Part shown: positions 6,602 to 15,425 of the stretch, piece after piece
Layout of the letters: each line of letters starts with the position of its first letter
Position numbering within the stretch: the first letter of the stretch is position 1
IMG/VR virus record: IMGVR_UViG_3300018421_000131
Span: 1 to 30,147 of that record
Origin: a virus
Reading direction: 5' to 3' (one strand)
Length of the DNA: 30,147 bases
Position numbers and translations under genes: made by a program
Notes under the pieces: generated by a model
The model's input: the letters and a program-made list of their open reading frames with translations, nothing else
The model's database searches: none
What the model was told of the DNA's origin: nothing

Positions 6602-9600
6602 ACTAATGCAATCGACCTCAAATCTTTAATAAGTGGTGGATTTGCTTGATCTGTTCCAGACATGACTATTTTAATTCTATATCCACTAAAGAATCCAAGA
6701 TCACTTGCAGTATACTCATACTCTAAGAATTCTCCATTTACACTTGCTGGTACAAAGACATCAGACTTTCCACTATTTTTAGATACGTCAACAACATCAA
6801 GATAACCATCACCATTCAAATCGGTGGTTAAATTATCATATCCGGGGAATAACTCAAAAGATTGCTCAATTTCACTTGAATCTGGTCTAATCAAATTGTA
6901 AAGAACTCTGATATCTGCAGATTGTGGTCTGTTTATACCAAGAATTACTTTAAGCGCAGTGGCTGGTTGTTGAAGATTAATTTGCTTACTAACATAAGAT
7001 GCAATATGTAAATCATCCTCAAAACTATTAGTTGACCTAGTGTTAACATAATCAATAACTGGTTTTGTGAGATAACTAGTTCTTAATTCAGTATAAGATC
7101 CATCAAGATCTATCATTGGTGAAATATTTTTATCTTTAGTTGATAGTGCTAATTGAGTTGTAAACGATTTATTTCTAGGAAGATTTTCTAAGTATGTGGT
7201 TTCATTTATTCTCGATCCAACAATTCTTACCGAAGATAATTTATTTGGAGCATTTAATTCAATATTTTCATATCCGAGATCGTTGAATGAAATTTCTGTT
7301 CCATCAACGCTTGTTCCACTAATAGTTCTGATTGAACCAGATATTGTAGTTTCACCCGGAGTTAAAGTTCTAAATGATGGGATAACAGTATCATATAAAA
7401 TATTTTCAGTAGCATACATTTCAGATCCACCTGCAGATCCGGTTTTATTGAATGAGAGTTGTGGAATTCCACTCATTGATCCATCAGAACTTCGGTCTGT
7501 TCCACGGTTTGAACTATCAGATCTATCAAATTCAACATTGTATCCGTAAATATCATTTCCAAAATCACTTATATCATGTGTTGTGTTAATTCTTCTCAAG
7601 GAAACTCCATTTAATTCATATTTCTTTACGGCAGAACCAGTTGGATGTTCAACAGCAATTGTTCCATCAATTCCCCTATATAATGCTTCTAAAGTTCCAT
7701 TAGAAACTGTTTCATATCCAATAATTTCATCATTAATTTTTACATATCCTAAGTTCGAAGCACCAATTCCAATTCCCTCAAAAGTTGAGAAAACAGAAGT
7801 ATTTGCAACACTGATAAGAACATCTCCAGTTAATATTGGGTTTACAAGTGTTGTTGGAGATTCACTAGACTCAACTCCACTAATAGTAACTTTGTTATTG
7901 TCTGAATACATTCCATGATCAAATTGGCCTATTCTAAGAACATTTCCTACATCCTGATTTCCTTTTGATGTAGAGGTAAGAATGGTTGTTGATGCTAGAG
8001 ATACCGCAACATTGCTATCATTAAAGTATCTTAATTGTGCTCCAACTGTAAATGATTCACCTTGAACTCTATCCAAGTAAAGTGTATCAATTCCATTAGA
8101 TCCAGTAACTGTTATTTCTGCTCCAGATCCAGTTCCACCAGCAGTTGATGTTACAATGCCAACAAGATCGCCAATTGAATAACCATTTCCTCTATTAACA
8201 ATAGTTGCCGCAGTTACTGAACCAGAACTAATGGTCAAATCCAATGTTAAACCAGTTCCACTTCCAGTTATAGCAAATGTACTCACATTTGATTGGGAAG
8301 ACCCACTGTAGTTTGTACCATTAGTAGAAACGCCAACAGATGCTACCGAACTTCCGGTTCCAACAACATATCCATAATTAAATGTTTTTGTACTTTCACT
8401 AACTTTTCTTCCCTCTGTAAGAATGCCTATTAAAGTAGAATTGCTAGTGGTTACAATACCAACGGTCAACTTCTTAGAATTTCCAATGACATCATTTGTA
8501 GATAGTTTCTGTACATACCCATTACTTTGATCTAAGGATGGGTTATAGAATGTTACAGTTCCAGGATTTGTTGTAAATTCTGCTTTACGCAGTTTAAACT
8601 TCATATCTTGATAATCATTAGCAGACCATTCTGCACCATTCTGAGATTTATAAAGTCTACCAATAGCAAATTGTTTGGTATAACGTGCATTTTCTGCTGA
8701 AGAATTTGTAACTACATTTTCTTCACCCATTTCAGCAATCCATACTTCATACTGGATACTTTCTGGTGCTAATAGTACTATGGCATATTGATTTCCAGGT
8801 GGAAGATATATTGGATAGTCGAAAGTAACCGTAGTTGCTACAGATGCATCTGTGGAAACATTAACATCCTCAGGTGTTAATACCTTTGGATTACCAACTC
8901 TTGTTAATGTTGGTGTTCCCAATTCAACTGTTCTAATTTCGACTGTAACGGGAGCAACAGTGTCCTTGCTAGCAAAAAATAGATCGACAGAAGTTAAGAA
9001 ACAGCCATTAGTATCCTCTACACTTTGAATATCACTTCCACTTTCTCCTGGATTATTTCCAACTGTAAAAGTTTGAGCCAGTGGATCATATCTCTGTACA
9101 CGTTCTGTTATTCGAATATTTCTGGTAATAGTTGTAAGAACATCCGTCTGTATTTGCTTTGTCTCCCAAGTTCCCTCAGATCTATATACAGTTTCTGCAG
9201 AAGAAATTAACTTGCTACCACGAATAGGTGTTGCATTTGTAGAACTACTTGTTAATTTATATGTCTTAGTTCCAGTACCAACTCTTACTGATGGTGGTGG
9301 ACTTGTATGTGGATCTTTTAAGAAGAATGATCCAATAAGATCGCCATAATTATCAGAGACTAACTTTAAATCTTTAACAAATGCAACCGCTCCACTTGTT
9401 TGACCAACTAATTGCATCCCAACCGTGAGATATCCATGATATTTTCCTTGTGCTTCTTCAGAAAGAGAATATGTATCAATATTCAATATTTTGGATGAAC
9501 CACTGTAATTTGGTGGAATATTTTCTGATTTGAAATATGGATTTATATTAAAAGTCTTTGATGGATTATTGTAAGCACCATACTTATGGTTTGATGACGC

Positions 9601-12600
9601 AACTCTAAATCTAATTAACCTTACTCCATCAACAGATCCTATTACAGTCTCTCCAACTTGGAAGACACCATTAGAACCGAAGTTTTGAAGATCTCTATCG
9701 ACTGCGATTTCTACCAATTTTGGAATAAAATCTACAGATCCATTTCCATCAAAGAATTGATAATACTTAGTTAAAGGTCTCAAGTTTGAGGCTTTAAACT
9801 CAGTATTTCTTGATCTCATGTATTTCTCACTTCCACTGGAAAGGAGAACATCTCTACTTGTTATTGATACAGAAGAACTTGAAGACTCTGAAACATCTGA
9901 TCCAACAGTTCTTTGGGCTCCACCACTTCCACTTACAGATCTATTAAAAGATCTATTTACATTTACTACAGTTCTTCTAGTAATTCTTTCATCTAATCTA
10001 ATAGTTCTGTTCCAACTATCAGAACTTGGTTGAAGTGCAATAGTACCAATATATTGAATTACATGGAATGGATTAACATTTTCAACTTTTGTAGCAATTG
10101 CCTGCTCAATCCAATCAACTTCACTATAATTTAATGTTATAAATTGACCTGTTTTTTTAACATTTGAATCTAAAAGATCAAAATCTACACTTAAATCTAA
10201 TTCTTCATCTGTCTTATAAGTTTTAGATGCTATCTGATTTTTAATAGTGTTTCTAGATACTATTGGTCTTAATAAAGATTGCTCTCTATCAACCTCAATC
10301 GAAGAATAATACTGATCAATAAAGTCATTGTTTTTAAAATCATCAACAAAAAATCCTGTCTTAAATCTATCTAAACCATCACCATCCCTTACTTGTAAGG
10401 TTTTTGTATTAACTTCTAACAAAGATAAAGAGGTTACTTTTTCTAAGTTTTCAATCCTTCCCTCAATTTTTCCAATATCTCTCATAGTATATCTTCTGTT
10501 ATCAACGGAAGATATTTTTGCTTCTGATGTGCTATAAAGATATGGTGGTAAAGTAATGGTTGCAATTTCCATCACTTCATCTAATCGTAATGGTTCTTTT
10601 GGATTTACTGAGGAAACTCCTTTATCAAGAATAAATTTACCATACTTATCAATATATAATCTATCAATTCTACCGAGATAGTAACTGTATCCGATTAAAG
10701 AACTGCTATTTGGTGTTAAAAGATGTTTTGGATCTGAACCAAAACTTCTAGATGAAAAATCAAATGGAGATGCTGTCGCTGTAGATGGTACAAAAGTTGA
10801 TACTCTTGGTCTAAAGTCAAGTATATCTGTTAATCTAGTATCTTTTGCTTTAATAGTTGGAATATCATCTTGGTATCTTTCTCTCTGATAACTCAAAACA
10901 GTGAATAAATCACCATCATCATTTGATGGTACAGTATAATTATCAAATATAACTTTCAATTTTCCGGAAGGTTCAGAAACATTTTTCTTTCTGATAAGTC
11001 TAGAGTAATCATAATATTGATTTTTTTGTCCTTCATCTAAAATATAATTAGAAGTAACATCTTTATAAGATCCTATTGTTATTTGCTCAACTTGTGTGCT
11101 GATATTTGATTCTTCAAATGTAACATTTTCATATTGTGTGAATTTATCTTGATTTAAGTAAACTATTCCTAAAGTATTTGCAGATGGTTTAGAAACTACT
11201 CTAGCATAGGCTCCATTTTCTCCAAGAATATTTTCTCCAATTATTGCATTATCATCAACGTTTGCAATAGAACTAAATTGAATCTTGTCCAATATTGGAC
11301 TTTGATTATCAAATGATTCATATACTGCTAATACTTTAGCAACATCTGGATAGTTTAAACAAATTTCTTCATCTTGTACTCTTAGACCATAGTATTGATT
11401 ATATGTTAATCCATCATTGAATGAATTGCTAATACCACTTCCAGATCTTTGATACTTAGAATAATTAATATCAACAGTTTGACTTCTATTGTAATTTTTT
11501 ACTTTACTCTGAACACCATTTTTTATAGTACTAACATTTACAACAATATCTGATTGAGATGCGTTTAGACCATTTATTGTTACCGTATTTCCTGATAAAG
11601 TAAACTGATCTGCGGTAATAGTTCCAATTCCACCAGCAGAATAATGCACTGAATATTTTTCAACATCAAATGAATCGAAGAAAGCACTGCTTATTCCAGA
11701 AAGTTGAGAATCTGTAAATGATAGAACTCCATTACCGTCGGTTGATTCTCCAGTAATTTGTTGAGTAACTACAATATTAGAATCTGACAGATCTACTGAA
11801 GAAATGTTCTTATTTGGAAGTTCTGTATACAAATATCCTTTATTTTCATTCCTTATTTTGGATACTCCTAAAGCAAAGGTTGTTTGAAGTTCTGCACCGG
11901 GAGATCCTCCATCAAAGACCCCATCAACTGTGGTTAATGATGAAATAGTAAGAGTTGTTCCATCATTATTAATTTCACTAACTCTAGAAAAAGTTTCTGC
12001 ATTAAGACCGGGTCTTTGATATCTAATAATAGATTCTGTAGATATTCCTGCAAATGATTTTCCAGATGCAGTTACGGTACAATTTCCAAATCCATCATCA
12101 GCACCGATAGTAATTTTATCTAGGGAGCTAAATCCTTTTGGTATTACTTTGTCTAAATCTGAATTTGCTAGAAATGCATATGGATATCCAGATCCAGAAT
12201 CTGATGCCTGATATACTGATCTAATATCTGATGTATTGAAAGTGGTTATTGTAACCACAGATCTAACATTTGATTCAATACCGTTTATAATTAATTGTTC
12301 TCCACGAATGAAAGATCCAGAAGTTTGTCTTAGAGTTATAACTGTTGAATTATTTCCAGCATATACTGCGTAACCACTAGCACCACTACTTTTTCCTTTG
12401 ATATAAGAAGATGCTGGAACAATTGTACTTGATACCGACTGATTCAGTGTTATTTCAGTATAAGTTTGAATATCATATAAAAATAAATCCCATCTAGTAG
12501 ATCCATTAATATATTTTGAATCGGTTACTTTAAAATTATAAACCCTTGCCTCACCAATTTTATGTCCATTTGGTGCTGTGGTTGAATTTTTAAACTTATT

Positions 12601-13845
12601 GTATAAACTTATTGTCTGTTTATTCTGAGCTACCCCGGATACATTATTAACTCTCAACAAATTTCCCATTTGGAATGGGATATTTACCCTACTAACCGAA
12701 TCAGTATCTCTCGGTTTTTCTATATCAATAATTGTCGTATCCGACTTTGTTATATCATAACCTCTAACATAAGATTTTCCTGGGGAAACCTTAAGACACA
12801 TTAAATTATCTGTTGGAGTATTTCCACTATTTGTTTTTTCTGTTGAGAAAAATAATCCATCATTACCAATTCGATCATTTAGTGAATTGTGTAATGATAA
12901 TACAAAAGGATCTACACTATAATCTCCAGACTCATCATAAGTTCTTTGTGCAAGATAATCTCTTATGAAAGAATATTGACTTTCTTTAGTTTGAATTTTT
13001 TTGATCTGACCATCACCAACCCTCATTAACTCTATGAAATCAGTATCATCTAGATCTGTAAGATCTTTTTTGGTTAATGATGTTGAAATTTTTAATCTAT
13101 CTGCTCCGGGAGAAGCATAGTTGGTAAATCCCTTAGCATTATCATAAAGACTACTATCATTTTTTGCGGTTATAATTTCTTCTGTTACTTTTAGACCAAT
13201 TCTATACGAAGGGCTACTATCATAATAATCTAAAATGATTGTTTCTTTACTTACATTTACAAAATATCCTCTAATAAAATAAACACCATCACTAATTGAT
13301 GCTGAAGATCCTATAGCAGTGGCGTTCAAACTTATTAATGATGCAAATGGCGTTCCAATATCAATTGTAGTATTTCCATATACAATTTCTTCCTCACAAG
13401 TCAATTGTTCAGAATCACTAAACGGATTGATTTCAAAATTATTATCAGAATTTAAATATTTTACATATAATGTTGGATATTCAACATCATTGTTTGGAAA
13501 CTGTACATATTGAACAACAGCATTTACACCAGAATTCTCTCCTATTATTTTTTTACCAACTAATTTCTTTAGATATAAAGTAACATCTGCTCCAAAATTT
13601 GTAAAATTTAATCTAACAGCATAAAATTCTGGATCAAAAGTAATTCCTCCGGGAATTACCATCGACCCCTCTTTAAATATATGACTACCAAAAGTTTCTA
13701 CTTGATTCTGTAGTAAAGTTTGTAATGTAGTTAACTCCCTAGCCTGTACTGGGCGTCCTGGATTGAATAAAACTTTATAGAATTGCTTAGCGGCATCAAA
13801 GTCATCATAGTATGGATTGATATTGAGATTTGTGTTTTGAGCCAT
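6598..13845 (-). CDS. Giant DUF4815-type baseplate/tail-fibre structural protein (T4 gene 9-12 slot)
   Basis: 2415 residues. The N terminus (residues 1-~400: NINPYYDDFDAAKQFYKVLF, PGRPVQARELTTLQTLLQNQ, FKEGSMVIPGG, SLYDNAKGFTNYASPGADRL, RTYDESGDYSV, GKSYVRGYDI) is typical of the DUF4815 family of marine phage structural proteins. The middle is long, beta-rich and Ser/Thr/Asn-rich, with SGA-type units (IKGKSSGASGYAVYA). Around residue 1600 lies a conserved part (QRYDPLAQTF, CFLTSVDLFF) followed by PIYLPPGNQYAIVLLAPES. Near residue 2035 is a KINDEIIGYE...YRGIDGTIAVEHP unit shared with the 3977-residue protein. Residues 2342-2353 form a DxNxDGxxDxxD calcium loop. It follows gp8 by 3 bases, in the slot of T4 genes 9-12, so it may form the wedge periphery or fibre attachment; that role is inferred. 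Confidence 0.88.
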   Translation of the reverse strand: MAQNTNLNINPYYDDFDAAKQFYKVLFNPGRPVQARELTTLQTLLQNQVETFGSHIFKEGSMVIPGGITFDPEFYAVRLNFTNFGADVTLYLKKLVGKKIIGENSGVNAVVQYVQFPNNDVEYPTLYVKYLNSDNNFEINPFSDSEQLTCEEEIVYGNTTIDIGTPFASLISLNATAIGSSASISDGVYFIRGYFVNVSKETIILDYYDSSPSYRIGLKVTEEIITAKNDSSLYDNAKGFTNYASPGADRLKISTSLTKKDLTDLDDTDFIELMRVGDGQIKKIQTKESQYSFIRDYLAQRTYDESGDYSVDPFVLSLHNSLNDRIGNDGLFFSTEKTNSGNTPTDNLMCLKVSPGKSYVRGYDITKSDTTIIDIEKPRDTDSVSRVNIPFQMGNLLRVNNVSGVAQNKQTISLYNKFKNSTTAPNGHKIGEARVYNFKVTDSKYINGSTRWDLFLYDIQTYTEITLNQSVSSTIVPASSYIKGKSSGASGYAVYAGNNSTVITLRQTSGSFIRGEQLIINGIESNVRSVVTITTFNTSDIRSVYQASDSGSGYPYAFLANSDLDKVIPKGFSSLDKITIGADDGFGNCTVTASGKSFAGISTESIIRYQRPGLNAETFSRVSEINNDGTTLTISSLTTVDGVFDGGSPGAELQTTFALGVSKIRNENKGYLYTELPNKNISSVDLSDSNIVVTQQITGESTDGNGVLSFTDSQLSGISSAFFDSFDVEKYSVHYSAGGIGTITADQFTLSGNTVTINGLNASQSDIVVNVSTIKNGVQSKVKNYNRSQTVDINYSKYQRSGSGISNSFNDGLTYNQYYGLRVQDEEICLNYPDVAKVLAVYESFDNQSPILDKIQFSSIANVDDNAIIGENILGENGAYARVVSKPSANTLGIVYLNQDKFTQYENVTFEESNISTQVEQITIGSYKDVTSNYILDEGQKNQYYDYSRLIRKKNVSEPSGKLKVIFDNYTVPSNDDGDLFTVLSYQRERYQDDIPTIKAKDTRLTDILDFRPRVSTFVPSTATASPFDFSSRSFGSDPKHLLTPNSSSLIGYSYYLGRIDRLYIDKYGKFILDKGVSSVNPKEPLRLDEVMEIATITLPPYLYSTSEAKISSVDNRRYTMRDIGKIEGRIENLEKVTSLSLLEVNTKTLQVRDGDGLDRFKTGFFVDDFKNNDFIDQYYSSIEVDREQSLLRPIVSRNTIKNQIASKTYKTDEELDLSVDFDLLDSNVKKTGQFITLNYSEVDWIEQAIATKVENVNPFHVIQYIGTIALQPSSDSWNRTIRLDERITRRTVVNVNRSFNRSVSGSGGAQRTVGSDVSESSSSSVSITSRDVLLSSGSEKYMRSRNTEFKASNLRPLTKYYQFFDGNGSVDFIPKLVEIAVDRDLQNFGSNGVFQVGETVIGSVDGVRLIRFRVASSNHKYGAYNNPSKTFNINPYFKSENIPPNYSGSSKILNIDTYSLSEEAQGKYHGYLTVGMQLVGQTSGAVAFVKDLKLVSDNYGDLIGSFFLKDPHTSPPPSVRVGTGTKTYKLTSSSTNATPIRGSKLISSAETVYRSEGTWETKQIQTDVLTTITRNIRITERVQRYDPLAQTFTVGNNPGESGSDIQSVEDTNGCFLTSVDLFFASKDTVAPVTVEIRTVELGTPTLTRVGNPKVLTPEDVNVSTDASVATTVTFDYPIYLPPGNQYAIVLLAPESIQYEVWIAEMGEENVVTNSSAENARYTKQFAIGRLYKSQNGAEWSANDYQDMKFKLRKAEFTTNPGTVTFYNPSLDQSNGYVQKLSTNDVIGNSKKLTVGIVTTSNSTLIGILTEGRKVSESTKTFNYGYVVGTGSSVASVGVSTNGTNYSGSSQSNVSTFAITGSGTGLTLDLTISSGSVTAATIVNRGNGYSIGDLVGIVTSTAGGTGSGAEITVTGSNGIDTLYLDRVQGESFTVGAQLRYFNDSNVAVSLASTTILTSTSKGNQDVGNVLRIGQFDHGMYSDNNKVTISGVESSESPTTLVNPILTGDVLISVANTSVFSTFEGIGIGASNLGYVKINDEIIGYETVSNGTLEALYRGIDGTIAVEHPTGSAVKKYELNGVSLRRINTTHDISDFGNDIYGYNVEFDRSDSSNRGTDRSSDGSMSGIPQLSFNKTGSAGGSEMYATENILYDTVIPSFRTLTPGETTISGSIRTISGTSVDGTEISFNDLGYENIELNAPNKLSSVRIVGSRINETTYLENLPRNKSFTTQLALSTKDKNISPMIDLDGSYTELRTSYLTKPVIDYVNTRSTNSFEDDLHIASYVSKQINLQQPATALKVILGINRPQSADIRVLYNLIRPDSSEIEQSFELFPGYDNLTTDLNGDGYLDVVDVSKNSGKSDVFVPASVNGEFLEYEYTASDLGFFSGYRIKIVMSGTDQANPPLIKDLRSIALV

Positions 13846-13848
13846 TTC

Positions 13849-15396
13849 TTAGAATTCCAGGATAATTTTAACGTCTTCTTTTTGTCTAGAGTTTCTTGAA
13901 ACTAGAGGTCTATTATCAATGTAAATTATATCCCCCGATTCTTTATTTATCTCAGGAGTTGAAAGACCATTAGTAAATTGTGATCCCAAACTTATGATTT
14001 TAGTTCCAGTTGGATTTGTGGTAATACCAGTAAATCCAGTATCAATGGAACCAGAAAATCCACCAGAACTAGTCACAGCATTTGAAGATGATTCAAAATC
14101 CAAAACCTTTGATGCTGTTGATATTCCAATATAATCTTTTTGATCAAAAGTAGTTTGATTTAAATATAAAGTTCTATCTCTAAAATATTTTAAGACCTTT
14201 GTTTCAGCATCATAAGACGCCACATAACCCTTAGCAATTCCATCAGTTACTGTTTGTGTAATTTTGTCTCCAACAGAAACAGACCCACTTACAGAAGAAA
14301 ATTTAATTGAATATAAAGAAGAATACTCATTACTAGTGTATACTTCAGTAGAACCATAAGAAACTGGATTTTTGACTATTCCTATCTGTGAGAACTTTGC
14401 ATCTACTGGAAAATCTTTTGTCGAATCATCAAATCTAGCATAAATTAAAACCTTGTCGGTTCCAAGTTCCTTGTATAGATCATACCCATGACCTTTTGAG
14501 GGTGGAATTATTGGAATTAAATTTGCATTTTGATTAGAAGATGCATTTAAATTACCAATATCAACTATTCCGTAGGTATAACCCTTTCCACCAGAAGATA
14601 CTTGAGCATTTGTTATTTTTCCACCAATAACGTCTAATACTACCTGACCACCAGTGCCATCACCGAGAATACCAACAACTTGTCCAGTCCCACTAGAATA
14701 ACCAGATCCTTCAGATTCTATATAAATTTTCTTTATCTGGTTCTCATTTATTGAAGAATCGCCATTTTCTCTTACTACTTGTATTTGAGAATCTGTTGAA
14801 GAACTCCAATTATTTGGTACAGTAATATATTCTGTTGAGTCAAATTTTATAATATCACTGGGAGAGACGGTAAACAAATACTTCCACAAGTAACCATCGC
14901 CACTTTCTCCGGCTTTAGATGGTTCTAAGTCTGTAAATGTTGGTTCATCTTGAGATGAATTTCCTAAAGGATTGGAACCAGAAGAACCATTATCTATACA
15001 AATATAAACTTTATATTCGGAATTCATTACATAATAATTTGCATCATAAAGTCTGGTTGATTGTGTAATTGGAGATGGATTAGAAATACTGTAATCATGA
15101 CGATACATTTCATATTTTGTTCCTTGGGACCAATCAATTCTTCTAACCAACCTTCTTATGTTTGATGAAGTTATTTTTTTACCAAATAAAGAAGTATCTT
15201 TATAATGAGATTCAAATTTTAAATTGTCTGTTGGACTTGGTGTATTTGTATCCCAATCAGAAGTTCTACCAAAACCAACTGATGCTGGATTTGGTAGACC
15301 GACAAAAATATAATAAGAATTTGCTGAATTCTCTATTGATTCAACAAAATTATTGGCATTAAATAATCTAAATTGATCTGTAACAAGAGCAGACAT
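13849..15396 (-). CDS. 8: Baseplate wedge protein gp8
   Basis: 515 residues against 334 in T4 gp8, a wedge subunit that binds gp7 and gp10 in the T4 baseplate. The N-terminal 200 residues match the cyanophage gp8 pattern: VTDQFRLFNANNFVESI, FGRTSDWDTNTPSPTDNL, RRLVRRIDWSQGTKYEMYRH, TRLYDANYYVMNSEYKVYIC, SGDGYLWKYLFTVSPSDIIK. About residues 228-290 hold two GxGY repeats (EGSGYSSGTGQV; GGKGYTYGIVDI) of the kind seen in gp14 and the giant proteins. The rest is beta-rich, ending RPLVSRNSRQKEDVKIILEF, which resembles the family tail. It starts about 20 bases after a perfect late promoter box; the ribosome site is weak. Confidence 0.92.
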   Translation of the reverse strand: MSALVTDQFRLFNANNFVESIENSANSYYIFVGLPNPASVGFGRTSDWDTNTPSPTDNLKFESHYKDTSLFGKKITSSNIRRLVRRIDWSQGTKYEMYRHDYSISNPSPITQSTRLYDANYYVMNSEYKVYICIDNGSSGSNPLGNSSQDEPTFTDLEPSKAGESGDGYLWKYLFTVSPSDIIKFDSTEYITVPNNWSSSTDSQIQVVRENGDSSINENQIKKIYIESEGSGYSSGTGQVVGILGDGTGGQVVLDVIGGKITNAQVSSGGKGYTYGIVDIGNLNASSNQNANLIPIIPPSKGHGYDLYKELGTDKVLIYARFDDSTKDFPVDAKFSQIGIVKNPVSYGSTEVYTSNEYSSLYSIKFSSVSGSVSVGDKITQTVTDGIAKGYVASYDAETKVLKYFRDRTLYLNQTTFDQKDYIGISTASKVLDFESSSNAVTSSGGFSGSIDTGFTGITTNPTGTKIISLGSQFTNGLSTPEINKESGDIIYIDNRPLVSRNSRQKEDVKIILEF

Positions 15397-15415
15397 ATTG
15401 ATAAGCTTTTAGATC

Positions 15416-15423
15416 TATTTATA
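15416..15423 (-). promoter_or_regulatory. T4-type late promoter (TATAAATA)
   Basis: Minus-strand TATAAATA lies in the 29-base gap between the stop of the 3977-residue gene (15426-15428) and the gp8 ATG (15396). It is identical to the T4 late consensus. The predicted transcript start falls a few bases before the ATG, giving a very short leader, which may explain the poor Shine-Dalgarno site of gp8. It would allow gp8 and the 2415-residue protein to be made without transcribing the 12-kb gene upstream. Confidence 0.68.
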
Positions 15424-15425
15424 TC

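Noticed and set aside
7196-7918. Plus-strand open frames of 117 and 111 codons
   Set aside because: They lie wholly inside the 2415-residue gene on the other strand, lack ribosome sites and show no protein-like pattern; they are shadows of its Ser/Thr-rich coding sequence.
12664-12680. 7-bp inverted repeat TCCCATT/AATGGGA
   Set aside because: Short, inside coding sequence, and not followed by a T run; probably chance.
13943-13950. GATAAATA-like box inside the end of gp8
   Set aside because: One mismatch, about 100 bases before the next start and fully inside a gene; such boxes are expected by chance in AT-rich DNA.
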